Shown piece after piece: positions 15,562-23,957 of a stretch of DNA of 64,000 nucleotides (positions are counted from its first letter, which is position 1; each line of letters opens with the position of its first letter). Location of the stretch: NCBI RefSeq assembly GCF_007833165.1, contig NZ_VOBQ01000002.1, positions 186,001 through 250,000 on the forward strand, written 5' to 3'. The DNA is from Caenimonas sedimenti. GTDB lineage: Bacteria; Pseudomonadota; Gammaproteobacteria; Burkholderiales; Burkholderiaceae_C. Below the pieces are notes generated by a model, which was not told where the DNA came from, searched no databases, and was given only the letters and a program-made list of their open reading frames with translations. The translations under genes were made by a program, and so were the position numbers.

Positions 15562-17076
15562 TTAGTCGCAGCGGACGGAGGTGGCGCCAGTGTTCTGATC
15601 GGTTGACACAAGGATCAAGCGGGAGCCGACGCGGAACTGAGACGTAACTCGCTCACCCCGGATCAGCGCGGCTCGCTGCACCGCGGCGTCTGCGGGGTCA
15701 ACGTCCCCGAATCCACCCAGCTTGTGAGAGCGCAGGACCGCATGCAGCGGAATGCGATGCCGGGCCAATAGCCGGCGTGCCTCCGTTGACACCTGCAGCG
15801 AGCGAATGTCCAGCGGCGGTGGATCGATCCCGAGCGGATCAAGCAAGATCGACGAAAACCGGCGGGGTGCCAGCCGCGCGATATCCGCTTTGAGTTCAAG
15901 CACGAGCCTGGCTTCAGCGTAAGGGCTGAAGATGTGGTCCTGCAGGGTGAGCGGCGGCGAGAACATGCCAGGGTACCGGAGCACCTGGCGCAGGCGATCC
16001 CAGTCGGCAGCCCGTTGCCTCGCCCAAGGGATCGATAGGTCAACCCGCAACCGCGCCAGCACGCGCTTCTTCAGGTCCGAAAAGTACTTCTGCTGCGCGA
16101 GTCGGTCACGCTCTCCGACCACGTTGAGGTGTTGCCTGGCGTTCCGGCCATCAAGGTGCCAGCGGACGACCGCGGCGTCACTCGCCTGCAGCTTCTGGTC
16201 AATCTCTGCGCCACTGGGCTCGTCAGACCGCAGATCGATGTCAAGAAACAGGAGTTCCCGGATCTTCGCGTAGATCATGGGGTAGGGCCCATCCCCACCG
16301 TACAAGCGCCAGGCATCCACGTAGTCCAGCCCTGTCCGGGTCAGGAATGCGCCCTTCAGCAGCGATTCAAGCCGCAAGTAGCAGTCACCCTCATCATGGA
16401 TCGCGAGGCGAACGTCATCGGATGCGAACTCGTGGCTAGCGGATGCCACGCGATCTTTCACGTAGGCCGCCAGGTCCATCTCACGCATCTTCAGGTAGCC
16501 AGTTGATTCGTAGGTGGGCCCGAAACCGAAAGCCGGTTCGGTCCTGGCTTTGTCGTCGTCGCGCCGGCTGTTGTGCAGCTCCATTGCCAGCCGAACGTCA
16601 CGGCACACACTCAGAGCCTCGGCACGGCTGCTAAGCCGGTGGAGAAACGTCGGCGTGACTGCGTGGAGCCGCATCTGCTCGAAGTCCAGCAACTGAGCAC
16701 CTTCCGGCGAGCACCCTTCCTGCAGGCACCACCGCCGAAGGTGCAGCAGAGCCAGGCGGCAGGCCGCGGGCACGCCGTTGACAAGCAGCACGTTGTTGCC
16801 TACGGAGTTGGTTGGGGCGTTGAAGCTGACCCAGTAGCCGGCTAGGCGCTCCTCGTTGGAATGCCCATCGCCGTAGAACTGCGGCTTGCCGGCGACCTTG
16901 AAGTCGGTGCCTGCGATGGACCGCACGGTGACCCAGTCCAAGCCGTCGCCGGTGTGCTCGATCCGTCCCTGGCGTCGCCGCTGCTTGCTGCGGACATCAA
17001 AGGGGAAGCAATATGCCCTGTACTGGCGGTCTGTCAGCGCTGGCAGTGGTACGAAGCCGTAGATGGAGTCGGCCAT
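15562..17076 (-). CDS. Putative replication initiator, phage gpII/X-like
   Basis: A 504-residue protein. The middle (about residues 195-275) reads TGYLKMREMDLAAYVKD...CYLRLESLLKGAFLTRTGLDYVDAWRLYG. This fits the 'K-x-Y-x-K/E ... LR-x-E ... L...GLDYxxxW' pattern of phage/plasmid replication proteins of the gpII/X family, which start rolling-circle replication. VTPTFLHRLSSRAEAL is also compatible. No clear HUH motif was pinned down, so the catalytic type is uncertain. A set of 32-33 bp repeats lies directly upstream of its start, as expected for a replication origin. It reads leftward in the same direction as the primase-helicase gene. Confidence 0.45.
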   Translation of the reverse strand: MADSIYGFVPLPALTDRQYRAYCFPFDVRSKQRRRQGRIEHTGDGLDWVTVRSIAGTDFKVAGKPQFYGDGHSNEERLAGYWVSFNAPTNSVGNNVLLVNGVPAACRLALLHLRRWCLQEGCSPEGAQLLDFEQMRLHAVTPTFLHRLSSRAEALSVCRDVRLAMELHNSRRDDDKARTEPAFGFGPTYESTGYLKMREMDLAAYVKDRVASASHEFASDDVRLAIHDEGDCYLRLESLLKGAFLTRTGLDYVDAWRLYGGDGPYPMIYAKIRELLFLDIDLRSDEPSGAEIDQKLQASDAAVVRWHLDGRNARQHLNVVGERDRLAQQKYFSDLKKRVLARLRVDLSIPWARQRAADWDRLRQVLRYPGMFSPPLTLQDHIFSPYAEARLVLELKADIARLAPRRFSSILLDPLGIDPPPLDIRSLQVSTEARRLLARHRIPLHAVLRSHKLGGFGDVDPADAAVQRAALIRGERVTSQFRVGSRLILVSTDQNTGATSVRCD

Positions 17077-17097
17077 AAGCAGTCCTTAGCTAATGCG

Positions 17098-17226
17098 CTA
17101 CCAGCTTGACGGCGGGTAGACGGTTGGTGGCTACCAGCTTGATGACCGGTAGATGGGTGTCGCTAGCGGCTGGTCACCGGTAGATGGTGTGTGGCTACTA
17201 GCTGTTGACCGGTAGATGGGTGCAGT
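17098..17226 (-). repeat. Four iteron-like direct repeats, candidate origin
   Basis: Four tandem units at 17098-17130, 17131-17162, 17163-17194 and 17195-17226 (33, 32, 32, 32 bp). A fifth partial unit begins at 17227. Each opens with CTACC or a variant (CTAGC, CTACT), has a GGTAGA core 12 bp later, and ends in a GGTTG/GGGTG-like stretch. CTACC and GGTAG are inverted, so each unit is also a 5-bp dyad with 12-bp spacing. The period is about three helical turns, typical of iterons bound by a Rep protein. The array begins 22 bp before the start of the gpII-like gene. The remaining 162 bp to the next gene include GGCCGAAAAC...TTCGGCC, but no gene. Confidence 0.75.
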
Positions 17227-17388
17227 TACTAGTGACGGTGATGAGCACCGCCAGCCGTGGCCGAAAACTGCGCGCATGGCATGCAAAATTCGGCCAGCAA
17301 GTCGCCTTTACAGAGGATGCGTGAGGGTCCGGCCGGTGGCCGCGCGGACAAGAAAGCCAGTTACGTGCCCCCGAACATCGAATGTCCG

Positions 17389-18024
17389 CTACATCGCTAC
17401 ACCACCCGCGCGGGGCAGCTCTGAAACGTCCTCGTGCGCGGCCAGCTTGGCCAGACTCGCTTCAATATGCCGGCGCTGGACAGCCGCGCGACTGCGCTGC
17501 TCTGTCGTCGAGATGGGCATTGCGTACTCGTGGGAAGAGCCGCTAGGGCGGACCATGCCCTCCGACTCCAGGCACACGTCTTCGGTGAGGTCACGATCAA
17601 CCAGGTGCGCCAGCGCGGGGTTTGCACTCACGAGCTCCCGGATAGTTTCCAGCGCGGCTTCGTAGCTTCGCTCTGCCTCACGCAACAACTGGTGCCGCTG
17701 GAACGCTCGAGGACCGACGGCGGGGAGCTTGCGGCCGCGTTGCTCGTAGCGATCACCCTGCTTCAGGAGCGCCTTGAACTTCGTGAACGCACTCGCCTCC
17801 CAGCCGCGCGGCTGTGGCCAGTAGGCATGTATCTCCTCAATGTAGCGACGAAACTCCCCGGTCGTCAGGGCAGTTCGCATAGCAGTGGCGCGAACAGGAC
17901 CGCTGATGACCACTGTGCGCAGGACATGCAGGAGCTGTTGGCGGCACTTTCGGGCAGGCGGGAGGACGCTCATGTCGTCGTAGCTCCTGGGACGATGATG
18001 TAGCGGTGTAGCGGTAAATTTCAT
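17389..18024 (-). CDS. Hypothetical protein, 211 aa, element-borne
   Basis: The ATG at 18024 overlaps the stop of the upstream primase-helicase gene (ATGA), so it is translated from the same message. The sequence is helical and basic in the first half (RARKCRQQLLHVL-type stretches). A long Arg/Glu-rich helix follows (LREAERSYEAALETIRELV). I recognise no enzyme motif. It lies between the DUF3631 gene and the iteron/Rep region, so a replication or partition role is possible but unproven. Confidence 0.5.
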   Translation of the reverse strand: MKFTATPLHHRPRSYDDMSVLPPARKCRQQLLHVLRTVVISGPVRATAMRTALTTGEFRRYIEEIHAYWPQPRGWEASAFTKFKALLKQGDRYEQRGRKLPAVGPRAFQRHQLLREAERSYEAALETIRELVSANPALAHLVDRDLTEDVCLESEGMVRPSGSSHEYAMPISTTEQRSRAAVQRRHIEASLAKLAAHEDVSELPRAGGVAM

Positions 18025-19880
18025 GACTGGTGCGAGTTCGTGTAGCGTGCGAACAGATCGGCCACGTCCGCCTGGTACACGACATGGATGTTCTTTCCCT
18101 TGGAGATCTGCTTCTGAGTACTCTTCAACTTCAAGCGCTTCATCAGCCGGCTGAAGTCGTGGATTCGCAGCGGGCCGCCGTTGCTGTACGTGGCCCACTG
18201 CATGGCGGGATCAGCGTTCAATGCGGACACGATGTTGAGCGAGCTGATGTACGGTGCCCCCGACCTGCGGAAGACGGTCGCCAGATCGCGAATGAACTCC
18301 TCCACGACGGACGGCACCTCGTCATCTGAAGGCGTGAGCGCTACTGCGGCTTCGGCTGCATTCTTGACCCACGCGGACCCCGCGGAGCTGGCGACGACAA
18401 GCAGGGGCACCCAGTTCTGCGCCGCCCGGTCGTTACTCAAGTTGGGTGTGTGCGGCTTCGCCGCCTTCATCTTGTCCCAGTAGTCGAACGTGAATGCTTC
18501 GATCTGGGCGCGCAGGGCCACGACGTCGTCATTTTCGGAGGGGGTATAGGACTCCACCTTCTCGGTCACGAGTTTCCGAACCAAGGTGATGACGATGGCT
18601 CGGTCCATCACCGTAGGCGGCAGGTCAATGGCTGCGATGCACTTGAAGCCGAACGCAGTAAAGCTTTGCTCCCTGCCGCCGATGACCCTCATCACCTTTG
18701 GGGCGATTCGGGAGTGGCCGGCGTTGAGCACGACGACCAGTTGATTGCCGGCGCGCCGCAGGTACTGGTCCGCCTCATCGAGGAACATCGTCACCTTCTT
18801 CGCGCAGAGGCGAAACAGCGTGGCAGGAGTGATGTCGGAGGTGAGTTCCGGTCGCCATGCAAACCGGTGGAAGGCATCGATGGTGATGGACTTGCCGCAG
18901 CGGCGAGTCAACGAGATCAGCGCCAGAATCGGGGCGATGGAGAAGAGCGCGACGAAGTGGGTCGCCAGCGCCCACAGCGCAACAGCGCAGATCGAGTGGA
19001 AGGGGAGGGCGGTGTGCCGTGCGATGTGCGCGCAGATGCCGGCGATCAGGCCAGCAGGGTGGACGGGCATGGACCACGCGGTAGCCGACCGCTGGTCAAC
19101 GTGTTCATCGCCTGCATCATCCTCACTGCTAGCCACTACAACCTCGGGCTCCGGTTCGTAGATGCGCGCGTTCAGCACGCTCGCGCGCACTGCCGCGATG
19201 CCCTTCTCCAGCCGGAGTTGGTGGAAAGTCGGGCTGGTCTCAAGCGCTGCTACTGGCACGCCGAGCTCGCTTGAGGTTTCGGCGAGGATCTCTCGGACGG
19301 CCCGCTTGTCTTTCTGCCGTCGAACACCGGCGGCGAGGACAAGCTCCGCGGACGGATAGAGGATTCTCAGGCTGCGGCAGACGGACTCCAGGTTTTCGTT
19401 GTAGTGGCTTACAGCAACCCCGTACCCGGTGGCTTCGTGGATCGCTAGCCCGCTGAGGTAGTCGGCGACGATCACAAGCTTTGGCGTGCGCTGGCCCACC
19501 AGCGTGAAGCAACCTGCCAGAGGTGCGCCAGGCAGGTACAGCCACCCGAATGAACCTTCTGCAGTCGGGGCCGCGATAAAGATGTTGACGGGTTGCTTCT
19601 GGGTGTCGCAGATCAGGTCCATGAAGCAGCCGTCGCACTCGATGCCAGCGATGGGATCGCCGTGATACACGTGCCCGTGTGTTCGCGACAGGCCGAGCGG
19701 CAGCAAAAAGGGGTGGTCGTCGGGCGCGGCTTCGCAGTTGACCAGGATCTCGGAAACAGAGAACTTGGGCGGCGTCCAGCGCGCGTTAGGCTTCTGGGAA
19801 CGCTTCTCCTGACGCGGGATGCCTGAGGGCAGCGTGACGTCCTGCGGGTTCCAGTCGTCTTTGGATTCGAAGTTGCTCAT
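18021..19880 (-). CDS. Primase-helicase-like protein, toprim-like plus DUF3631
   Basis: A 619-residue protein. The N-terminal third has a toprim-like core (PKLVIVADYLSGLAIHEATGYGVAVS). The second part carries LTRRCGKSITIDAFHRFAW, which stands at the P-loop position; the usual G-x-x-G-x-GKS/T is degenerate (TRRCGKS). TMFLDEADQYLRR is a clear Walker B. It matches the DUF3631 layout of proteins encoded on integrative elements and phage satellites, usually annotated as DNA primase/helicase. It probably works with the gpII-like protein in element replication. It is the first gene of a leftward operon with the 211-aa protein. Confidence 0.65.
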   Translation of the reverse strand: MSNFESKDDWNPQDVTLPSGIPRQEKRSQKPNARWTPPKFSVSEILVNCEAAPDDHPFLLPLGLSRTHGHVYHGDPIAGIECDGCFMDLICDTQKQPVNIFIAAPTAEGSFGWLYLPGAPLAGCFTLVGQRTPKLVIVADYLSGLAIHEATGYGVAVSHYNENLESVCRSLRILYPSAELVLAAGVRRQKDKRAVREILAETSSELGVPVAALETSPTFHQLRLEKGIAAVRASVLNARIYEPEPEVVVASSEDDAGDEHVDQRSATAWSMPVHPAGLIAGICAHIARHTALPFHSICAVALWALATHFVALFSIAPILALISLTRRCGKSITIDAFHRFAWRPELTSDITPATLFRLCAKKVTMFLDEADQYLRRAGNQLVVVLNAGHSRIAPKVMRVIGGREQSFTAFGFKCIAAIDLPPTVMDRAIVITLVRKLVTEKVESYTPSENDDVVALRAQIEAFTFDYWDKMKAAKPHTPNLSNDRAAQNWVPLLVVASSAGSAWVKNAAEAAVALTPSDDEVPSVVEEFIRDLATVFRRSGAPYISSLNIVSALNADPAMQWATYSNGGPLRIHDFSRLMKRLKLKSTQKQISKGKNIHVVYQADVADLFARYTNSHQS

Positions 19881-19938
19881 GGTGTTCTGCTGGTTGGTTC
19901 AGGCCGGGTTGGATGGGGGTAGGTGGACGGGAGGTTCG

Positions 19939-20289
19939 CTAGGCGCTCCTTGGGGCCGACGGCGGCGTTTCCGTAGCGGCGCACTCAATGGCGAGCCGGA
20001 GCCACTCGCTGATCCAGATGTCAGGCCACCTGACTGCGCCGCGTCGGCCAGGCGCAAACTTGATGGGGCGAGGGAAGCGCCCCTGCGCCATCATTTCGTA
20101 GACCTGCGCCCGGCTGAAGCTCACCCGAGCGCAGACCTCATGGATGTCCAAAAGGCGCACGGCAGCTAGCTCGGCTTGAGCCAGGGTTCTGGGAACCCAG
20201 GTCGGGAGCTCAATAGCTTTGGAGGCCGCTGGCGTCACTGTTGCTTCCACTGTTTCGTTGGAAGCTCCAGTGTCAAAGGCGCCGGCCAA
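19939..20289 (-). CDS. AlpA-family excisionase/regulator
   Basis: A protein of about 116 aa with a MerR-like winged helix: RLLDIHEVCARVSFSRAQVYEMMAQGRFPRPIKFAPGRRGAVRWPDIWISEWL (about 44-97). This is the standard AlpA pattern, with the final W-x-x-x-E/D-I-x-x-W. AlpA proteins switch on integrase expression or act as excision factors on P4-type islands. The start is uncertain: the frame opens at TTG 20289, and a GTG lies at 20250; neither has a good ribosome-binding site. The long Thr/Ala-rich leader may not be translated. Confidence 0.8.
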   Translation of the reverse strand: MAGAFDTGASNETVEATVTPAASKAIELPTWVPRTLAQAELAAVRLLDIHEVCARVSFSRAQVYEMMAQGRFPRPIKFAPGRRGAVRWPDIWISEWLRLAIECAATETPPSAPRSA

Positions 20290-20337
20290 ATGCGCGAATA
20301 GTCCGGGCTACTGAGTCGAGTTGATCGGAGTATCGCC

Positions 20338-20365
20338 GCACGGCGCTCCCCTCCGGACGCCGTGC
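20338..20365. terminator. Hairpin downstream of the DUF6499-like gene
   Basis: A perfect 8-bp stem, GCACGGCG and CGCCGTGC, with a 12-base loop lies just past the stop of the gene at 20369. No T-run follows on the minus strand, so it is a weak or factor-dependent terminator at best. It could instead be an mRNA stabiliser between that gene and alpA. Confidence 0.4.
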
Positions 20366-20368
20366 TTA

Positions 20369-21070
20369 CTACCAACTCGGTTGTGTGCCGATCTTGAGTA
20401 GGCGGGGCGTGTGTCTCATTGGCGCCAGCGATTGGTCAACAAGGCGCAGATAGTCGTTGGCAACCAGAGCGCTGGCCCTCTGATGTATCTCACTAAGCCG
20501 CTTCGAGCGACGCCCCTCGATGCCCAGCGCCTCAGCGAGTTCGTTTGAGTCAATGGTCCTGTCGTTGGCGACGGCGTCTGCGAAGCGGAGGCAGAGGAGC
20601 AGCGACGCTTTGTCATGCTTGGGTCCGCCGCGTCGATTCTTCATCTCGACCGCGGCGGATGAGGGTCCCCCTGCGGTGTACAAGTATTCAGCAAGCTCAC
20701 CGAGCTGACGTTGCAGCACCGCTAACGGGAGCTTATGGCGAACATCAAAGATCAGGGCTACCTGCCACTGCGCCAAGTCAGGGAGACGCCCGGTACCCTG
20801 AATCAGTTGATAGGCTTGTATCGCTAACCACCTGACCTCTTCACTGCTCGCTTCTGGGTTGGCCAGGGACGTGAGCCCCCAAAGTCCTGCGGAGTGCGGA
20901 TCTCCTTCGGCAGCCGATCTTCGATAGCGGGAATTGCGTCTAAGAAATTCCCAAGCCCAGTGGTGCAGAGGCGCGTTTGGCTTCAGTCCGTAGCTCCCAG
21001 CATCGCGCCAATCAGGGTTGGCGCAGACCCAGCCCAACTCCTTCGTTCGCCATGCGGCAACTCTCCCCAT
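20369..21070 (-). CDS. DUF6499-like DNA-binding-domain protein
   Basis: A 233-residue protein starting MGRVAAWRTKELGWVCANPDWRDAGSYG, with HHWAWEFLRRNSRY shortly after. The PDWRD...Y and WEFLRRN blocks mark the DUF6499-type 'transcriptional regulator' proteins carried by integrative elements in proteobacteria. The C-terminal part has a helix-turn-helix-like segment (DSNELAEALGIEGRRSKRLSEIH). The ATG at 21070 shares a base with the integrase stop (TGATG), so the two are coupled. It probably controls element functions. Confidence 0.6.
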   Translation of the reverse strand: MGRVAAWRTKELGWVCANPDWRDAGSYGLKPNAPLHHWAWEFLRRNSRYRRSAAEGDPHSAGLWGLTSLANPEASSEEVRWLAIQAYQLIQGTGRLPDLAQWQVALIFDVRHKLPLAVLQRQLGELAEYLYTAGGPSSAAVEMKNRRGGPKHDKASLLLCLRFADAVANDRTIDSNELAEALGIEGRRSKRLSEIHQRASALVANDYLRLVDQSLAPMRHTPRLLKIGTQPSW

Positions 21071-22311
21071 CAGGCGACTCCTGCGACGCAGTGCGCCGCC
21101 CAATCCTTCATCATGGCAAGCCGCTTTTCATAAAGGTCAGATCTCGCGTAGGCTGCAGCGACTCTATCGGGTAGCTTGTGGGCTAGTGCGGCCTCGGCCG
21201 TGCGATGGTCGTGCGTAGTCTTCTCCCCGACCCAGTCGCGGAACGTGCTGCGAAAGCCGTGCACCGTGGCACCAGTGATGGCCATGCGCCGAAGTAGCAT
21301 CGACAGGGCCATGTTGCTCAAGGGCTTGTCCTCCGACCCACTTGGAAAAATATAGACGCCATCGCCTTTCTTGAATGGTTTCACCTTTTCGAGTATTTCT
21401 TGGGCACGCGGCGCCAGCGGCACTCTGTGCTCCTTGCCCGCCTTCATACGCTCCTTCGGGATGATCCACAGCGCGCCGTCCGCCGAGATTTCCTTCCACT
21501 GCGCGCCCAGAACCTCCGATGTGCGGCAGGCCGTGAGGACCAGGAACTCAAGAGCCCACCTGGACATGCCGTCTTGCTTGCTCAGTTCCACCATGAAGTT
21601 CGGAATCTTCTCGTGAGCCATGGCCAAGTGGTGCTTCTCCGCCCGTTGTTCCGGGGTGGAGCGGGCCAGAAGGTGTTCCAGGTGCCCACGGAAGCGCGCT
21701 GGGTTTTCGCCGGTTCGCATGCCGTGGGCGGTGGCCCAGTCGAGAACGGCTTCGATCCGGCCGCGAACGCGGGAAGCCGTTTCGTTCTTTGTGAGCCAGA
21801 TCGGCTTCAATATGCGCAGCAGGTCGGCCGTCGTGATGCTTCCGATCTCGCGGTCGCCAATGATGGGCGAGGCGTACATTGCCAAGGTGTTGGTCCATTG
21901 CTGCGCGTGCTTGGCGGACTTCCATTCGGCCTTGTGGTCCGTGATGTAAGTGGCGGCGCAACTGTCGAAAGTCGTCGTGCTGGTGGCCGCCAGCTTTTCC
22001 TCCGCCTGCTGTGCCCGCTTTTCCGCGAGCGGGTCCTTTCCATGCGCGAGCTGTTGCCGTATTTCTTCGGCCTTCTTTCTCGCAGCTTTTAGGCTGACGG
22101 CCGGGTACGGGCCAAGACCCAGGCCGACAGGCTTGCCGTGTCGCATGTATCTGTGCAGCCAGGACGCTGTCCCGGATCGGGAGATTTGGAGAGTGAGTCC
22201 GCCTCCGTCGCCCAGTAGGATCGGCTTCCCCTTGCCCTTGAAAGCGGCAGTGCGCGCCTTCTTGAGCTCGGCCTCAATCTTCGTGTCGGTCAGCTTGTGG
22301 ATGGGTCCAGG
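21070..22311 (-). CDS. P4-type tyrosine integrase
   Basis: A 413-residue site-specific recombinase. The N-terminal arm-binding domain (DUF4102-like: KPILLGDGGGLTLQISRSGTASWLHRY...GLGPYPAVSLKAARKKA) is followed by a SAM-like core-binding domain. The catalytic domain shows Arg in TACRTSEVLGAQW, HGFRSTFRDW, His in EAALAHKLPD, and Tyr in AAYARSDL. The ATG at 22311 is preceded by GGAGGAG; an upstream ATG lacks one. It sits at the right edge of the accessory region next to core genes, as is usual for P4-type islands. No tRNA is found on this side, so the attachment site is unresolved. Confidence 0.95.
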   Translation of the reverse strand, partial: PGPIHKLTDTKIEAELKKARTAAFKGKGKPILLGDGGGLTLQISRSGTASWLHRYMRHGKPVGLGLGPYPAVSLKAARKKAEEIRQQLAHGKDPLAEKRAQQAEEKLAATSTTTFDSCAATYITDHKAEWKSAKHAQQWTNTLAMYASPIIGDREIGSITTADLLRILKPIWLTKNETASRVRGRIEAVLDWATAHGMRTGENPARFRGHLEHLLARSTPEQRAEKHHLAMAHEKIPNFMVELSKQDGMSRWALEFLVLTACRTSEVLGAQWKEISADGALWIIPKERMKAGKEHRVPLAPRAQEILEKVKPFKKGDGVYIFPSGSEDKPLSNMALSMLLRRMAITGATVHGFRSTFRDWVGEKTTHDHRTAEAALAHKLPDRVAAAYARSDLYEKRLAMMKDWAAHCVAGVA

Positions 22312-22532
22312 CATTGCTCCTCCAGCCGGTGAGCATATCTGGCTCCGCCTTACTATCAAAATCAACTATCAAGATGCCGCTGGATACGGCTGGACATCAA
22401 GCAGTTGAAGCTTAAGACATTGGTGGACAGGCCGGTCTGTCGGCACCCTGAAGTGCTCGTCGATGGCACACATTCACAGACCTTCATGGAAATGCGTCAC
22501 ACCGACGTCCACTCCGCCAGTTGATTTTGCAA

Positions 22533-22570
22533 ACGGCATCGCGCTTCCCCGTGCGGTGCCGTTTTCTTTT
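22533..22570 (+). terminator. Rho-independent terminator between island and GST gene
   Basis: ACGGCA...TGCCGT forms the base of a hairpin (22533-22562) with further pairing inside (CGC with GCG). It is followed by TTTTCTTTT on the plus strand. It lies just past the stop of the leftward GST gene and can also form on that strand. It separates the chromosomal GST operon from the integrase region. Confidence 0.65.
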
Positions 22571-22577
22571 GCCGGCC

Positions 22578-23258
22578 TCAAGCGTTGCGAAAGCGCACCG
22601 GCAACGCTTCGCGGTACGGGTAGTACTGGAAGAACGGCGTGGCCTCCTCCAGCGTGCGCGCCACCGAGGGCCGTTCCAGCAAGCGGTCGTAGTAGGCCTT
22701 GAGCTTCGGCCGGTCCGCCGGAAAATGGACCAGCGTTTCCGCATAGAACAACGACGGTGCCGCCGCGCAGTCGGCCATGGTGAAGGCCTCTCCCGCGATC
22801 CAGGTCCTGCCATCCGTCAGCCGCTGTTCGATCATCCCGTAGGCCATGACCAGTTTCTCGCGGGCCTGACTGACCGCCAGCGGATCGCGGTCCGCTTCGC
22901 CGCGAATCCGGTCGGCCACGATGGCCTGCATGGGATGCATCACGTAGTGGTCGAAGAGCCGGTCCCACAGCCGCACGTCCAGGCTGGGCTGCGCATCGTC
23001 CAGCGGCAGCAGTCGCTGCGTGCCGCCAACGCGGCGCGCCAGGTGCTCGATGATGATGCTGGTTTCCGGCACCACGCGGCCGTCGTCCTCGAGCAGCGGC
23101 ATCTTGGCGGTGGGCCAGAGCTTCCGGTAAGCGTCGACGGCGGCGGCATCGCCCAGGTTCAGCAGTCGCGGCTCGAACGGCAGCTCCAGCTCATACAAGG
23201 CGATCAGCACCTTGTGGCAGAACGAGGAAAGCGGGTGGTAGTGGAGGACGAGGGGCAT
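22578..23258 (-). CDS. Glutathione S-transferase family protein
   Basis: A 226-residue cytosolic GST. The thioredoxin-like N-domain (LHYHPLSSFCHKVLIALYEL, then VPETSIIIEHLA) has the glutathione-binding P-E-T-S motif. The helical C-domain carries the N-capping motif FTMADCAAAPSL. Ser12/Cys14 in the N-terminal loop are possible glutathione-activating residues. It follows a TetR-type regulator by 3 bp, so the pair is an operon. The substrate is unknown; a stress or xenobiotic role is the family expectation. Confidence 0.9.
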   Translation of the reverse strand: MPLVLHYHPLSSFCHKVLIALYELELPFEPRLLNLGDAAAVDAYRKLWPTAKMPLLEDDGRVVPETSIIIEHLARRVGGTQRLLPLDDAQPSLDVRLWDRLFDHYVMHPMQAIVADRIRGEADRDPLAVSQAREKLVMAYGMIEQRLTDGRTWIAGEAFTMADCAAAPSLFYAETLVHFPADRPKLKAYYDRLLERPSVARTLEEATPFFQYYPYREALPVRFRNA

Positions 23259-23261
23259 GGC

Positions 23262-23876
23262 TCAAGGATCCGATGAACGTTCGATGGCGGCGATGCAGAT
23301 GCTTTCCATCTGCGCGGCCCAGGTCCGCGCCTGCGCCTCGTCGATCTCCAGCAGCAGCGCGTAACGCCGGCCGCCCCACACGGCGAGCAGCAGGGACTGC
23401 AGCAACTCGCCGGAAGGGAAGACGGGCAGGTCCGTGCAAGCCGCCAAGGTGCGCTGCCAGGCTGCCAGCAACTCCTCCTGCACGCGGCGGTGATGCTTCA
23501 ACTCCGCCATCTCCGCTTCCAGCGCCAGCATGCGCGGATGCACCCACGCGAGCTCTGGCGCGTCGACACCGCAAGTGAGGCGCACGAGTTCGCGCACCCG
23601 CTCGCGCCAGGGCATTCGAGGCGGTGCCACCGCTTTTCCGTCAATCGCCGCAACCAGCCGCTCCATCCCATGCCGGACGTAGCCCGAGAGCAGGGCCAGC
23701 TTGTTGGGGAAGTACTCGTAGAGGGTGCCCACGGAGATGCCGGTCTCCAGCGCCACGGCCCGTGTGGTCAGCCGGTCCCAGCCGTCGCGCCGCCAAATCC
23801 GAACAAAACCGTCGTAGATGGCCAGGACCGTGAACCGCGCACGGGCCTGCGAGGGGCGCTTCAGCGGCTTGTTCAT
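23262..23876 (-). CDS. TetR-family transcriptional regulator
   Basis: A 204-residue repressor. The N-terminal helix-turn-helix is TTRAVALETGISVGTLYEYFPNKLALL (about 40-66), typical of TetR. The C-terminal ligand domain is divergent, as usual. It is co-transcribed with the GST gene. It is divergent from the DUF2855 gene across an 81-bp gap (23877-23957), so it may control both directions. The ATG at 23876 is the only start consistent with domain length. Confidence 0.9.
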   Translation of the reverse strand: MNKPLKRPSQARARFTVLAIYDGFVRIWRRDGWDRLTTRAVALETGISVGTLYEYFPNKLALLSGYVRHGMERLVAAIDGKAVAPPRMPWRERVRELVRLTCGVDAPELAWVHPRMLALEAEMAELKHHRRVQEELLAAWQRTLAACTDLPVFPSGELLQSLLLAVWGGRRYALLLEIDEAQARTWAAQMESICIAAIERSSDP

Positions 23877-23957
23877 GGCGCGTGCAAACCGAACCCGCGC
23901 GGCGCCCGCGCGCCATACAGTGGACGCATCCGCAACGCCAACACCCAAGGTCCCGCC

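Noticed and set aside
17098..17226. CRISPR-like tandem repeat
   Set aside because: Repeats abut with no unique spacers and no cas genes occur; the period, dyads and position before a Rep-like gene fit iterons.
22312..22577. tRNA or tmRNA as integrase attachment site
   Set aside because: No cloverleaf or CCA-ended tRNA was found by eye in this gap; only a terminator-like hairpin is visible.
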